Origin: Wohlfahrtiimonas chitiniclastica DSM 18708
GTDB lineage: Bacteria > Pseudomonadota > Gammaproteobacteria > Cardiobacteriales > Wohlfahrtiimonadaceae
DNA: 64,000 nt
Direction of reading: 5' to 3'
Assembly (NCBI RefSeq): GCF_000375345.1
Contig: NZ_AQXD01000003.1
Span: 186,001-250,000 of the forward strand
This document shows, in pieces, positions 51,640-60,484 of the stretch; positions within the stretch are counted from its first letter, which is position 1; every line of letters starts with the position of its first letter. The position numbers were made by a program, and so were the translations under genes. The notes under the pieces are model-generated. The model saw only the letters and a program-made list of their open reading frames with translations, did not search any database and was not told the origin of the DNA.

Positions 51640-53993
51640 AAAAACATATCCTTTTTCGCTTTCTGATCCGAAATATAATTGTTCACCTCTTCCATCGAAG
51701 CAAGTGGCAAATAGAAATAAAAGAGCGTGCCGACATTCTCTTGCGACTCATAATGAATCGTGCCGCGCATGCGCTCAATGAATGCTTTAGAAATGCTTAA
51801 GCCTAGCCCGGTTCCTTTTGAACGATGCTTTGCATCATCGGCTTGGGCAAACTTCATAAAGACTTTATCTGAAAAACTGTCAGGAATCCCGACGCCATAA
51901 TCCTCAACATCCACTCGCACGCATTTGCCATCTAGCATCACACGCACATCAACACGGCTGTCTGGCTTTGAAAATTTCGCGGCATTCGATAAAAGGTTAC
52001 TCATGATCTGTGCTAAGCGATCTGAATCGCCCATCACATAAATGGGATACGAGGGCAAGTGCCCAACAATCGTCACCCCTAAATTTTGTGCATACAACTC
52101 ATTGACCTCAATCGATTGGCGCACTACGCTCACAATATCGATGGTTTTGAGATGAAAATCAAGGGTGCCGAGCTGAATCTTCTGAATGTCTAAGATATCA
52201 TTGACCAGACTCAATAACCGGTCACTGTTGCGGGTGGCCAATTCCAATAATTTTTGAGCCTTTTGAGGAATCTCACCGGCAATCCCACTGTTCATTAAAC
52301 CTAATGAACCTTTAATGGAGGTGATCGGTGTGCGAAGCTCATGAGACACCGTTGCCACAAACTCTTGAGTGATGAATTCTGCACGCTTTTGATCACTGAT
52401 GTCACGAATGATGCAGGCAAAATTCACCTCACGCTCAGAAGATGCGCTCAAACGGGACAATAAAAGCGATGTCGGAATGCCATTAAAGCGCGGATTACTC
52501 GATGCTAACACACATTCGACCTGCGTCGAATCATTGACATCCATTAGGGTTTTAAACAGCTCTCGCGTGCTGATTTTACCACCACCATGGGCAATGTCGA
52601 ACTGAAAGTATTGATCCAAGCTTTTTGCATTCTCAACGCTGTCTAAATCAAAAAATTCCAGCGCCGTCACATTTGCGGTGATGAGCTCACCATGTTGATC
52701 TGTGGACACAATGCCAATTTGTAAACCATCGAGCAAAGCTTTGAGCTGCTCTTCACTGTTACGCAAATCCGCCCAAATTTTCTCTTTCTCATTCATCTCT
52801 TGGGCTAAACGTAAGTTTGAGATCACCAATTTTTTGGTGCGGTCAGCAACGTTTAAGTTCAGCGTACGGTTTGCCTCTTTTAAGCTCAAATGAATGCGCA
52901 CAATGGTGTAGACAAAAATCACACTGATCATGGCAAATGAGAGTGCAATCGGTGAATACCAATAATCATAAAAATAAAACAGCAAGAAAGTCACAGCGGT
53001 TAAAAAACCGATGTACAGCAGTAACAGCGCCACCGTCATCACGGGCGTTGCAAAAATCGCCACAATCGTCATGCCCACAACAGAGCTCACCATTGCCAAG
53101 GTATTAAACGCTGTGCCAGCATATTCCGTCACCGCATGGGTGCGAAGCGCCTCAAAAATTGAGGCCTGAATCTCAACCCCTGTTTTAAACGTACTGTTTT
53201 TTAACGATGAACTGCGCATGCGCTCACCAATGCCAGAGGCACTGACCCCCACAAATACCACTTTATCTTTAAATTCAGACGGCGCAATTTTCCCCATAAA
53301 TACATCAGAAAATGAGTAGATCGGATAATTGCGATCCAATGAATAGACAAAACGGATGGGATCTTCTAATTCATCACGATAAAGATGTTGTGCGGTGGGC
53401 AAGCGATCATCTTTTTGTGCCAAAACATCTAAAATGGCAAATGAGAAACTTCGCATCCCATCTAAATAGGGATCAATCGACCGCACAATCCCATCGCCAT
53501 CAATGTTGACATCCACATGACCAAAGTGCGCCACATCATTAAAAGGAATCACGCCATCTGAGGATAAAAACAGTGGCTTTGGCAACACCACTGCCCCATG
53601 CTGCTCAATGGCTTTAGATAGCAAGGCATCGCCTGAACTGCTTTCGGTGAACAAAATGTCATAGGCGATCACTTTTGCCCCCATTTTCGTGAGCTCACGA
53701 ATGAGCCCGGCATGATATGCCCTTGGCCATGGCCAAATTTTTTCAAGCGTGCGAATGCTTTTATCATCAATCACAATCATCACAATGTCACTCTCTGCAC
53801 TCAGCGCTTGTGATTTTTTATCGATGAAATAGTCATACAGCGAATACGATAAATTACTGGTGACGGCGGAAGATTTAAAAAAGAAAAACATCCCCGTCAT
53901 TGAGAGCATCAAAATGACGGCGATGATGATCAGTCTAAATCGCCCTGTGGTTTGGCCATTTTGGCCATTAACCAACGATTTGGGCCTCATCAT
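51636..53993 (-). CDS. CHASE2-PAS hybrid membrane sensor histidine kinase (orphan)
   Basis: 785 residues from ATG 53993; a longer TTG start (54023) and later starts exist. One N-terminal membrane helix (~20-40), an extracellular CHASE2 domain (~50-295; ESDIVMIVIDDKSIRTLEKIWPWPRAYHAGLI, GAKVIAYDILFTE), three membrane helices (~300-375), a coiled coil, a PAS domain (~415-525), HisKA with the phospho-accepting His in ATVSHELRTPITS, and a HATPase (NLLSNAAKF, DYGVGIP, GTGLGLSISKAF). It autophosphorylates on ATP in response to an external signal. No response regulator is adjacent. It overlaps spoT by 26 bp and roxA by 4 bp. Confidence 0.92.
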   Translation of the reverse strand: MMRPKSLVNGQNGQTTGRFRLIIIAVILMLSMTGMFFFFKSSAVTSNLSYSLYDYFIDKKSQALSAESDIVMIVIDDKSIRTLEKIWPWPRAYHAGLIRELTKMGAKVIAYDILFTESSSGDALLSKAIEQHGAVVLPKPLFLSSDGVIPFNDVAHFGHVDVNIDGDGIVRSIDPYLDGMRSFSFAILDVLAQKDDRLPTAQHLYRDELEDPIRFVYSLDRNYPIYSFSDVFMGKIAPSEFKDKVVFVGVSASGIGERMRSSSLKNSTFKTGVEIQASIFEALRTHAVTEYAGTAFNTLAMVSSVVGMTIVAIFATPVMTVALLLLYIGFLTAVTFLLFYFYDYWYSPIALSFAMISVIFVYTIVRIHLSLKEANRTLNLNVADRTKKLVISNLRLAQEMNEKEKIWADLRNSEEQLKALLDGLQIGIVSTDQHGELITANVTALEFFDLDSVENAKSLDQYFQFDIAHGGGKISTRELFKTLMDVNDSTQVECVLASSNPRFNGIPTSLLLSRLSASSEREVNFACIIRDISDQKRAEFITQEFVATVSHELRTPITSIKGSLGLMNSGIAGEIPQKAQKLLELATRNSDRLLSLVNDILDIQKIQLGTLDFHLKTIDIVSVVRQSIEVNELYAQNLGVTIVGHLPSYPIYVMGDSDRLAQIMSNLLSNAAKFSKPDSRVDVRVMLDGKCVRVDVEDYGVGIPDSFSDKVFMKFAQADDAKHRSKGTGLGLSISKAFIERMRGTIHYESQENVGTLFYFYLPLASMEEVNNYISDQKAKKDMFL

Positions 53994-56166
53994 TTTGTCG
54001 ACCGATGCGCACAACGTTTTCAAGTTTTTTCAGGTTACGGAAAACATTAGCTAAAAATTGACGATCCGACACATGAATCACCATCCATAAACGGCTGTAA
54101 CCTTCATTGATGGTTTGCGAACGCAGATCATTGATATTGATCTCCATATTCATCAATTCATTGGTGATCTGGGCGATCACACCGCGGCGGTTACGAATGA
54201 TGAAAGAGAGTTGAACAGGGAAAATGCCTTTTTCTTGATGCTTCCATGCCAATGGATAACAGCGTTCCGGATGTTTAGTGGCAGCCTCAATGGCATTGCG
54301 GCACTCAATGCGGTGCACCTCTAACTCTCCTAAACGGGGCTGCCAATAGCCCACAATGTTGTCACCAGGAATTGGGTAACAACACTCTGCAAAGACTGTT
54401 TTCTTCCCTTGCGCCCCTTCGATGGTTTGCGCATTGTCTGTGGTGTGATGCGAGTGTCGATACTCTTGCGTCACATCTAAGCCATGTGCTTCTAAGCGAT
54501 TGATGATGAATGATGCAGGACGTTTGCCTGAACCAATTTCAGCATACATATCTTGCACAGACTCAATGCGTAGCTCTTTAGCCAACTTATTGAGAATCTC
54601 TTCAGAGAGTTTCGCCACCGGTATATTTTTCTGCTTCATGGCGTTTTCAAGAAGATTTTCCCCGATCACCACGGCATCTTCATAACTCAATTTACTCAAG
54701 TAACTGCGAATGGCAGAACGCGCTTTAGCTGTGCGCACAAACTCTAACCACATAGGATTGGGCTGTGCACTTTGGGAGGTTTGAATCTCCACCGTTTGCC
54801 CCGTCACCAAAACTTGTGCAACCGGTGCAAATTTTGCATCAATTTTTGTCGAGATGCAGTGATTGCCAATGTCCGAGTGAATTGCATAAGCAAAGTCCAC
54901 CGCTGTACTGCCTTTTGGCAATTCAATGATGCGACCATTTGGGGTGAAGACATAAATTTCTGATGGGAAGAGATCTTCCTTCATCGACGCCATGAACTCC
55001 TCAGAGGAGAGCATGCTGTTTTGTAATTCTGTGACAGAATCTAACCATTCACGCGTTTTATTTTTCGTGTAATTTTGCTCGCGATACACCTCACCATAGC
55101 GCCAATGGGCAGCTGCGCCCGCTTCTGCGATGATGTGCATCTCTTTGGTGCGAATCTGTACTTCAACAGGCAACATATTTGCCCCAAACACCACGGTGTG
55201 TAAGCTTTGATAACCATTGACCTTAGGGATGGCAATGAAATCTTTAAAGCGACCAATGATGGGCTTATTGAGGCTGTGGACAATCCCTAACACGCGATAA
55301 CATTCATCCACACTATTGACGATGACGCGAATGGAGAAAATGTCCGACAGTTGCGACAATGAGCCGCGTTTTTTAAGTTTACGATACAAGCTCCATGCGT
55401 GCTTTTCACGGATTGCAATGCGGGCAGAAATACCAACGCTTGAGACTTTTTCCTGAATGGCATCACGAATGGCTTGTAAGGTTGGGCCTTGCGAGATGCG
55501 TTTTTTATTCACAAACTCTAACAACACACGATGGCGCATCGGATAGATGTTCTCAAAACAGAGGTTTTCAAGCTCCGTTTGTAAGGCAAACATCCCTAAG
55601 CGTGCCGCAATCGGTGTATAAATGTCTAAGGTATCTTTTGCAATGCGGCGCTTTTTATAAGGTGCTAAAGCCCCAAGGGTGCGCATATTATGCAAGCGAT
55701 CGGCCAATTTGACCATAATGACGCGCAGGTCTTTGGTCATCGCTAAAATCATTTTGCGGAAGTTTTCAGCTTTTGCTTCTAACTTTGAGCTGAAACGGAT
55801 CTTCGTTAATTTACTGACGCCATCAACAATGATGGCCGTTTCGCGGCCAAACTTTTGCGCGATCTCTTCAAACGTGATGTCTGTATCTTCAATCACATCG
55901 TGTAGCACAGCGCCCACGATGGAGTCCACATCAAGTTGCACCAATGTTAAGATCAGTGCAACTTCGATGGGATGGAAAATATAGGGTTCGCCAGAACTCC
56001 TCGATTGTCCTTGATGCGCCCACGCACCGAAAAAGCAAGCCTCTTTAACCAAAGCAACTTCTGCTTTAGTCATATAACGGCTAACGCATAACTCTAACTC
56101 TGCAACTTTGGCAAAAAATGCCTCGTTCCAAAGTGCCATTTCTTCAGGTAGCTTAATCGGTTCCAT
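53968..56166 (-). CDS. spoT: Bifunctional (p)ppGpp synthase/hydrolase SpoT
   Basis: 732 residues. HD hydrolase domain: HPIEVALIL then VLHDVIEDTDITFEEI, with His/Asp intact. Synthetase: RFKDFIAIPKVNGYQSLHT, carrying RxKD, the motif of bifunctional SpoT/Rel rather than RelA (ExDD). TGS domain: EIYVFTPNGRIIELPKGSTAVDFAYAIHSDIGN (partly quoted: VFTPNGRIIELPKG). The C-terminal ACT domain ends near the stop. It makes and degrades (p)ppGpp. ATG 56166 with GGAT upstream is preferred over TTG 56184. It follows rpoZ by 18 bp as in E. coli, but trmH and recG are absent; a sensor kinase follows instead. Confidence 0.95.
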   Translation of the reverse strand: MEPIKLPEEMALWNEAFFAKVAELELCVSRYMTKAEVALVKEACFFGAWAHQGQSRSSGEPYIFHPIEVALILTLVQLDVDSIVGAVLHDVIEDTDITFEEIAQKFGRETAIIVDGVSKLTKIRFSSKLEAKAENFRKMILAMTKDLRVIMVKLADRLHNMRTLGALAPYKKRRIAKDTLDIYTPIAARLGMFALQTELENLCFENIYPMRHRVLLEFVNKKRISQGPTLQAIRDAIQEKVSSVGISARIAIREKHAWSLYRKLKKRGSLSQLSDIFSIRVIVNSVDECYRVLGIVHSLNKPIIGRFKDFIAIPKVNGYQSLHTVVFGANMLPVEVQIRTKEMHIIAEAGAAAHWRYGEVYREQNYTKNKTREWLDSVTELQNSMLSSEEFMASMKEDLFPSEIYVFTPNGRIIELPKGSTAVDFAYAIHSDIGNHCISTKIDAKFAPVAQVLVTGQTVEIQTSQSAQPNPMWLEFVRTAKARSAIRSYLSKLSYEDAVVIGENLLENAMKQKNIPVAKLSEEILNKLAKELRIESVQDMYAEIGSGKRPASFIINRLEAHGLDVTQEYRHSHHTTDNAQTIEGAQGKKTVFAECCYPIPGDNIVGYWQPRLGELEVHRIECRNAIEAATKHPERCYPLAWKHQEKGIFPVQLSFIIRNRRGVIAQITNELMNMEININDLRSQTINEGYSRLWMVIHVSDRQFLANVFRNLKKLENVVRIGRQNDEAQIVG

Positions 56167-56184
56167 GTTCACATCCACATTCAA

Positions 56185-56445
56185 TTAAAATTCGAATGCT
56201 GTTTCTGGTTTGAAGCTTTCAACGATGACGGGTTTTGGCTTCACATTCAATTTTTTAATCTCATCAATCGTAATGAGTTCTTCGGCAATTTCACGCAACG
56301 CTTGAACCGTCACTTTTTCAGTGGAAGGTGGCAATTTTGTTTCTGCACCTAACGCTAACTGATGCGCGCGACGAGAGGCTAACAACACCAATTGGAAACG
56401 GTTTTCTACTTTGTCTAAACAATCTTCTACGGTCACACGTGCCAT
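56185..56445 (-). CDS. rpoZ: RNA polymerase omega subunit
   Basis: 86 residues. [34 protein letters not shown] is the omega signature (partly quoted: [15 protein letters not shown]). It aids assembly of beta' and is part of the ppGpp site 1 in gammaproteobacteria. It sits between gmk (77 bp upstream) and spoT (18 bp), a conserved order. Confidence 0.97.
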   Translation of the reverse strand: MARVTVEDCLDKVENRFQLVLLASRRAHQLALGAETKLPPSTEKVTVQALREIAEELITIDEIKKLNVKPKPVIVESFKPETAFEF

Positions 56446-56522
56446 AAACTAAAACTCCTAATATTCTTACAAAAATAACTACATCAATAATAACCAAAAT
56501 ATCGGTTCAGCGTACTGAAATC

Positions 56523-57155
56523 TTATTGCTCAAGCAAAGAGCTAATCAATAATTTGTGACGCTCTTTTTGTGGGGCTGTTTTTAAACGCTCTGCCATAAT
56601 GATAGAACGTAAATTTGCCAATGCGAGATCAAAGTCATCATTCACCACTAAATAATCAAAATCTTTATAGTGACTGATCTGATTGCTCGCATCTTTCATG
56701 CGATTTTCCACCACTGCAATGCTGTCTTCATTGCGAGCAAATAAACGGGCGCGCAGCGTTTCTAAAGACGGCGGCAAGATGAAAATGCTGATCGCATCCG
56801 GATGGCTGATGCGCACTTGCTCAGCGCCTTGCCAATCGATCACGAGCACCACATCCATACCGTGTCTGAGTTTGCTTTTCACCTCTTTCCAAGAAGTGCC
56901 GTATTGTGCATTGAACACACGCGCTGTTTCCACAAAGCCGCCTTCTGCTTTTAAGGCTTCAAAGGCTTCATCGGTCACAAAGTGGTAATGCATCCCATCT
57001 TTTTCGTTCGGTCTTGCTGCACGAGTGGTATGGGTCACAACACGACAAATATCAGGTGTACATTCAAGTAATTGGCTCACCAATGTTGTTTTACCGCCAC
57101 CCGATGGCGACGAAATAACATAGAGATTGCCCAAAAACTTTTCGCGCTCACACAT
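56523..57155 (-). CDS. gmk: Guanylate kinase
   Basis: 210 residues. P-loop ISSPSGGGKTTLVSQLL; TTRAARPNEKDGMHYHFV is the GMP-binding block with the conserved arginines; VLVIDWQGAEQVR and SIFILPPSLETLRARL follow. It phosphorylates GMP to GDP. ATG 57155 is preferred over GTG 57164; both have weak ribosome-binding sites. Known to be inhibited by ppGpp in other bacteria, a functional link to spoT nearby (established for Firmicutes; less so for gammaproteobacteria). Confidence 0.96.
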   Translation of the reverse strand: MCEREKFLGNLYVISSPSGGGKTTLVSQLLECTPDICRVVTHTTRAARPNEKDGMHYHFVTDEAFEALKAEGGFVETARVFNAQYGTSWKEVKSKLRHGMDVVLVIDWQGAEQVRISHPDAISIFILPPSLETLRARLFARNEDSIAVVENRMKDASNQISHYKDFDYLVVNDDFDLALANLRSIIMAERLKTAPQKERHKLLISSLLEQ

Positions 57156-57265
57156 TTTTTTCACTCACTTTTATTTGTCTTTTAAGGGGGTGTCATTATA
57201 CAAAATTTACCTTTCCTTTGTCTGATTAAAACACTGTTATACATACAAGTTGCCACGGATTCACC

Positions 57266-57293
57266 TTGATTTCGGCCTAAATCTGCGTAAAAT
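57266..57293 (+). promoter_or_regulatory. Promoter of the IalB-family gene
   Basis: TTGATT (57266-57271), 16-bp spacer, TAAAAT (57288-57293), 44 bp before ATG 57338. Each box matches consensus at four to five positions. Confidence 0.55.
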
Positions 57294-57337
57294 AAACAAA
57301 GCACAATATTGTCAACTTCATATTCAATGAGGATTTT

Positions 57338-57979
57338 ATGTTTAAAAAAGTACTGGCTGCATCATTATTAACATCATCACTTCTAGTGGCAGCAAATGCT
57401 CAACAAGGTCCCGATTCCATCTATAAAAAGAAACATCAAGATTGGACAGTTGAATGCTTTGCGGCACCTAACAATGCAAAAGAGTGCCAAATGTTTCAAC
57501 AAATCACCATGGTGGCACCTGCGGACGCAAAATTACCAAAAGATCAACAACGCCAAGTGCCGATTTTAAGAACATCTGTGACACTGTTTGACAAACAACC
57601 TGTGATGATCTTTGCTGCACCTTTAGACGTTCAATTGAGCGAAGGTTTGCAATTGCGTTTAAACAGCAACAACAACGATGGCAAAATCTTCATCACAGTG
57701 AAAGGTCAAGATGACGCAGGTAAAGCGAAAGACATCGATACAGACATCGCACAAATCAACTTTGAGCGCTGCTCTACGTTTGGTTGTATCGCAGCCTTAC
57801 CGATGGATGTGGATGTGAGTGGTAAATTGATGAGCAAATTCCAAAAAGGTACTAATCTTTTTGTGAACTTCACTTTTGATTCTAATGCTGATAAAAACAG
57901 CCCTGCGCACATCAAAGCACAAGTGCCATTAAAAGGCTTCACCGCAGCTTATGATGATTTATTAGAACAATCTAAATAA
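57338..57979 (+). CDS. Invasion-associated locus B (IalB)-family periplasmic protein
   Basis: 213 residues with a Sec signal (MFKKVLAASLLTSSLLVAANA, cleavage before QQGPD). DWTVECFAAPNNAKECQMFQQIT is the W-x-V-x-C...C block of IalB (PF06776-type), and CSTFGCIAALPMD the second Cys pair. Four cysteines suggest two disulfides. IalB is common in Alphaproteobacteria (Bartonella, where it aids red-cell invasion) and sparse elsewhere. GAGGATTT precedes ATG 57338. Monocistronic, with its own promoter and terminator. Confidence 0.82.
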   Translation: MFKKVLAASLLTSSLLVAANAQQGPDSIYKKKHQDWTVECFAAPNNAKECQMFQQITMVAPADAKLPKDQQRQVPILRTSVTLFDKQPVMIFAAPLDVQLSEGLQLRLNSNNNDGKIFITVKGQDDAGKAKDIDTDIAQINFERCSTFGCIAALPMDVDVSGKLMSKFQKGTNLFVNFTFDSNADKNSPAHIKAQVPLKGFTAAYDDLLEQSK

Positions 57980-57998
57980 TTTTCAATCTGCTTTAAGA

Positions 57999-58028
57999 AA
58001 ACCTGATCAACCTTGATCAGGTTTTTTT
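57999..58028 (+). terminator. Rho-independent terminator after the IalB gene
   Basis: AAACCTGATCAA / TTGATCAGGTTT, 12-bp perfect stem with CC between arms, then seven T residues. It overlaps the last base pairs before the convergent tcdA stop. Confidence 0.92.
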
Positions 58029-58767
58029 ATGCCTTCAATAATTTATTGATGACATAACCTGCCATCATCATGCCCATTGTGGCTGTCATCGTGACAATCG
58101 ATCCGTAACCGGCACAATTTAAACCACCGCTGCCTTTGTGGCTGCCTTGCATATTTTCTGTGGAAAACACCACTGGCACACCAAATTTTGCACCATTTTT
58201 TCCAAGTCCATGCTGCTTTTTAAGGTTGGCCTTTAAGCTTGCGCACAAAGGATCATGATAGGTTTTTGATAAATCATCAATCATAAACGATTGCGCATCG
58301 ATTTTACCACCCGCAGCGCCACTGACAATGATCTTCAATTTACGGCGCTTTGCCCATGCAATCAGGGCTGCTTTGACTTTTACGCTGTCAATGGCATCCA
58401 CAATCCATGTGCGTTCTGCCGTTAAATGTCCAAGCAGTGCATCCATATTTTCTTCAGATAAAAAATCATCGATCAACGTCACGTTGCAATTTCGATTGAT
58501 CTCTAAAATGCGATCGGCCATCACACCAATTTTTGATTCGCCAAGGGTGGAGCTCATCGCCGGCAATTGTCGATTGATGTTGCTTTCTGCCACCACATCT
58601 AAATCAATCAATGTCAAATGCCCAATCCCTGAGCGTGCCAACGCTTCCACGCACCAAGAGCCCACACCGCCAACGCCAATGACCACCACATGACACTGCG
58701 CCAATTGCGCCATGGCATCGGTTTGATATAAACGATCTAATCCTGAAAAACGACGCTCTAAATCCAC
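58027..58767 (-). CDS. tcdA: tRNA threonylcarbamoyladenosine dehydratase (TcdA/CsdL)
   Basis: 246 residues, E1-like ThiF fold. VVIGVGGVGSWCVEALARSGIGHLTLIDLDVV (partly quoted: GVGGVGSWCVEALARSG) is the ATP site; ESNINRQLPA and VDAIDSVKVKAALI follow. It cyclises t6A37 to ct6A in tRNA, acting after TsaE-type enzymes (tsaE is at 26.6 kb). GTG 58767 follows GGGGAC. E. coli has csdAE beside it; those are absent here. Confidence 0.93.
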   Translation of the reverse strand: MDLERRFSGLDRLYQTDAMAQLAQCHVVVIGVGGVGSWCVEALARSGIGHLTLIDLDVVAESNINRQLPAMSSTLGESKIGVMADRILEINRNCNVTLIDDFLSEENMDALLGHLTAERTWIVDAIDSVKVKAALIAWAKRRKLKIIVSGAAGGKIDAQSFMIDDLSKTYHDPLCASLKANLKKQHGLGKNGAKFGVPVVFSTENMQGSHKGSGGLNCAGYGSIVTMTATMGMMMAGYVINKLLKA

Positions 58768-58784
58768 GGTTAAATTGTCCCCAT

Positions 58785-58813
58785 AAAAAAAGCACTAACT
58801 CAATTAGTGCTTT
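58785..58813 (-). terminator. Rho-independent terminator after pilU
   Basis: AAAGCACTAA / TTAGTGCTTT (10-bp perfect stem, 5-nt loop) with a T-run on the minus strand, 17 bp after the pilU stop. Confidence 0.92.
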
Positions 58814-58829
58814 GATTCATTGATTTGCA

Positions 58830-59948
58830 CTAATACTGTTTTAACTCAAACTTCGCCTCGCCGCGAATGTCATCACGCGTCACCGCTCGATTTTCACCCA
58901 TACGAATGCGAAGAGAGACGTTGTTTTTCGAGTCAGCGTTGTTGATCGCTTCTTCCGCCGAGATCAATCCCTCACGATACAACTCATACAATGCCTGATC
59001 AAAAGTACGCATGCCCGTTGTACCGCCATTTTCCATCGCTTCTGGCACAGTGTCTAACTTCCCTTTCATGATGAGCTCTTGCACATAAGGCGTATTGAGC
59101 ATCACTTCAACGGCGGGCACCAATTTGCCATCTAAACCTTTGACCAAACGCTGAGAAACAATCGCTTTAATGTTTAACGACAGATCCACCAATAACTGCG
59201 CACGAGCAGATTCAGGGAAAAAGTTCACGATACGGTCAAGCGCACCCACAGCATTGTTCGCATGCAATGTGGTTAAACATAAGTGACCGGTAATGGAGAA
59301 GTTGATCACCGCTTTCATGATCTCGGTGCTGCGCACTTCCCCCACTAAAATCACATCAGGCGCTTCACGCATCGCAGATTGCAATGCATTTTCGTAACTA
59401 TGAGTATCTAAGCCCACTTCACGCTGCCCGATGATGGATTTTTTGTGTTGATACACAAATTCAATCGGATCTTCCACCGTTAAGATGTGCCCGGGTGAAT
59501 GAGAGGCACGATAATCAATCATGGAGGCTAAGCTTGTGGATTTACCACTACCGGTTGAACCCACCACCAACACCAAACCGCGCTTTTCCATGATGATCTG
59601 TTTAAAGACCTCAGGCACGCGCAGATCTTCCATTTTCGGAATCACAGATTTGATGTAACGAATCACCATGCCATATTCGCCGCGCTGCTTGAAGATATTG
59701 ACACGAAAACGTGACCCATCTTCTAACTTAATGGCAAAGTTCAACTCTAACTGATGTACGAACTCTTCAGCTTGTGCCTCACTGAGCAGACCAAAAATGG
59801 CTGCTTTAACCGTTTCAGCCGACAACACATCACGGCTTAACGGGTGCACCACACCACTGAGTTTGACGCACACAGGGGCATTCGGATACATAAATAAATC
59901 CGAACCATTCTTTTGCACCATAAAGCGCAGAAAAGGCGAAATATCCAT
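58830..59948 (-). CDS. pilU: Type IV pilus retraction ATPase PilU
   Basis: 372 residues of the PilT/PilU family. Walker A GSTGSGKSTSL, Asp box ILTVEDPIEFV, Walker B DVILVGEVRS with the catalytic Glu, and His box TTLHANNAVGALDRI. PilU works with PilT in pilus retraction and twitching. The AIRNLIRE helix of PilT is missing, supporting PilU. GEVRSTEIM has Ser where most family members have Asp (GE-x-RD). pilT is not in the window. ATG 59948 has AGAGAG-like sequence upstream. Confidence 0.9.
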   Translation of the reverse strand: MDISPFLRFMVQKNGSDLFMYPNAPVCVKLSGVVHPLSRDVLSAETVKAAIFGLLSEAQAEEFVHQLELNFAIKLEDGSRFRVNIFKQRGEYGMVIRYIKSVIPKMEDLRVPEVFKQIIMEKRGLVLVVGSTGSGKSTSLASMIDYRASHSPGHILTVEDPIEFVYQHKKSIIGQREVGLDTHSYENALQSAMREAPDVILVGEVRSTEIMKAVINFSITGHLCLTTLHANNAVGALDRIVNFFPESARAQLLVDLSLNIKAIVSQRLVKGLDGKLVPAVEVMLNTPYVQELIMKGKLDTVPEAMENGGTTGMRTFDQALYELYREGLISAEEAINNADSKNNVSLRIRMGENRAVTRDDIRGEAKFELKQY

Positions 59949-59983
59949 GATTACTCTCTCATCTCTTATGTTGTTATGATCGC

Positions 59984-60415
59984 TTAATGATAATCGATTC
60001 TCACTTTTTCAGCGACTTTATCTAAGATGCCGTTGATGAATTTATAGCTTTGGTTTGCACCAAATTTTTTCGCTAAATTCACCGATTCATTGATCACCAC
60101 TTTGTAAGGAATTTCAGGGTGCTCTAACAACTCAAAGCCACCTAACCACAATACTGCACGCTCAACTAAATCTAATTGTTCAATCGGGCGATCGAGTAAT
60201 GGTGTGATGAGTTCATTCACTTGGCCTTGTGTGCGAATCGAACCGCGCAACAAGTTAGAGAATGCTTCTGTATTTGCTTTCACAAATTCAGGGTTTTCCG
60301 CAAAGCCACGCTCGATTTGATCAACCTGCGTTTGAGAGACTTGCCATTCATATAAGCCTTGTAATGCGAAGCGTCTTGCCCACATCATGCGCTCAAATTC
60401 ACGTTTATTTGACAT
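59984..60415 (-). CDS. nusB: Transcription antitermination protein NusB
   Basis: 143 residues, all-helical. ARRFALQGLYEWQVS, DRPIEQLDLVERAVLWLGGFEL, PYKVVINESVNLAKKFGANQSYKFINGILDKVA (partly quoted: VINESVNLAKKFG) are canonical. It binds boxA RNA with NusE(S10) in rRNA antitermination. The usual ribH neighbour is absent; it stands between rpoC and pilU. AGGAAATAGT precedes ATG 60415. Confidence 0.95.
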   Translation of the reverse strand: MSNKREFERMMWARRFALQGLYEWQVSQTQVDQIERGFAENPEFVKANTEAFSNLLRGSIRTQGQVNELITPLLDRPIEQLDLVERAVLWLGGFELLEHPEIPYKVVINESVNLAKKFGANQSYKFINGILDKVAEKVRIDYH

Positions 60416-60435
60416 ACTATTTCCTCATAAACAAT

Positions 60436-60461
60436 AAAAGCATCTATGAATAGATGCTTTT
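60436..60461 (-). terminator. Rho-independent terminator after rpoC
   Basis: AAAAGCATCTA / TAGATGCTTTT, 11-bp perfect stem with a TGAA loop, 24 bp after the rpoC stop; the T-tail is short (TTTTATTG). Confidence 0.85.
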
Positions 60462-60484
60462 ATTAAACATTATTAATTTAAGAA

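Noticed and set aside
51308-51781. 157-residue plus-strand ORF across roxA and the kinase
   Set aside because: Spans two real minus-strand genes, low-complexity, no RBS.
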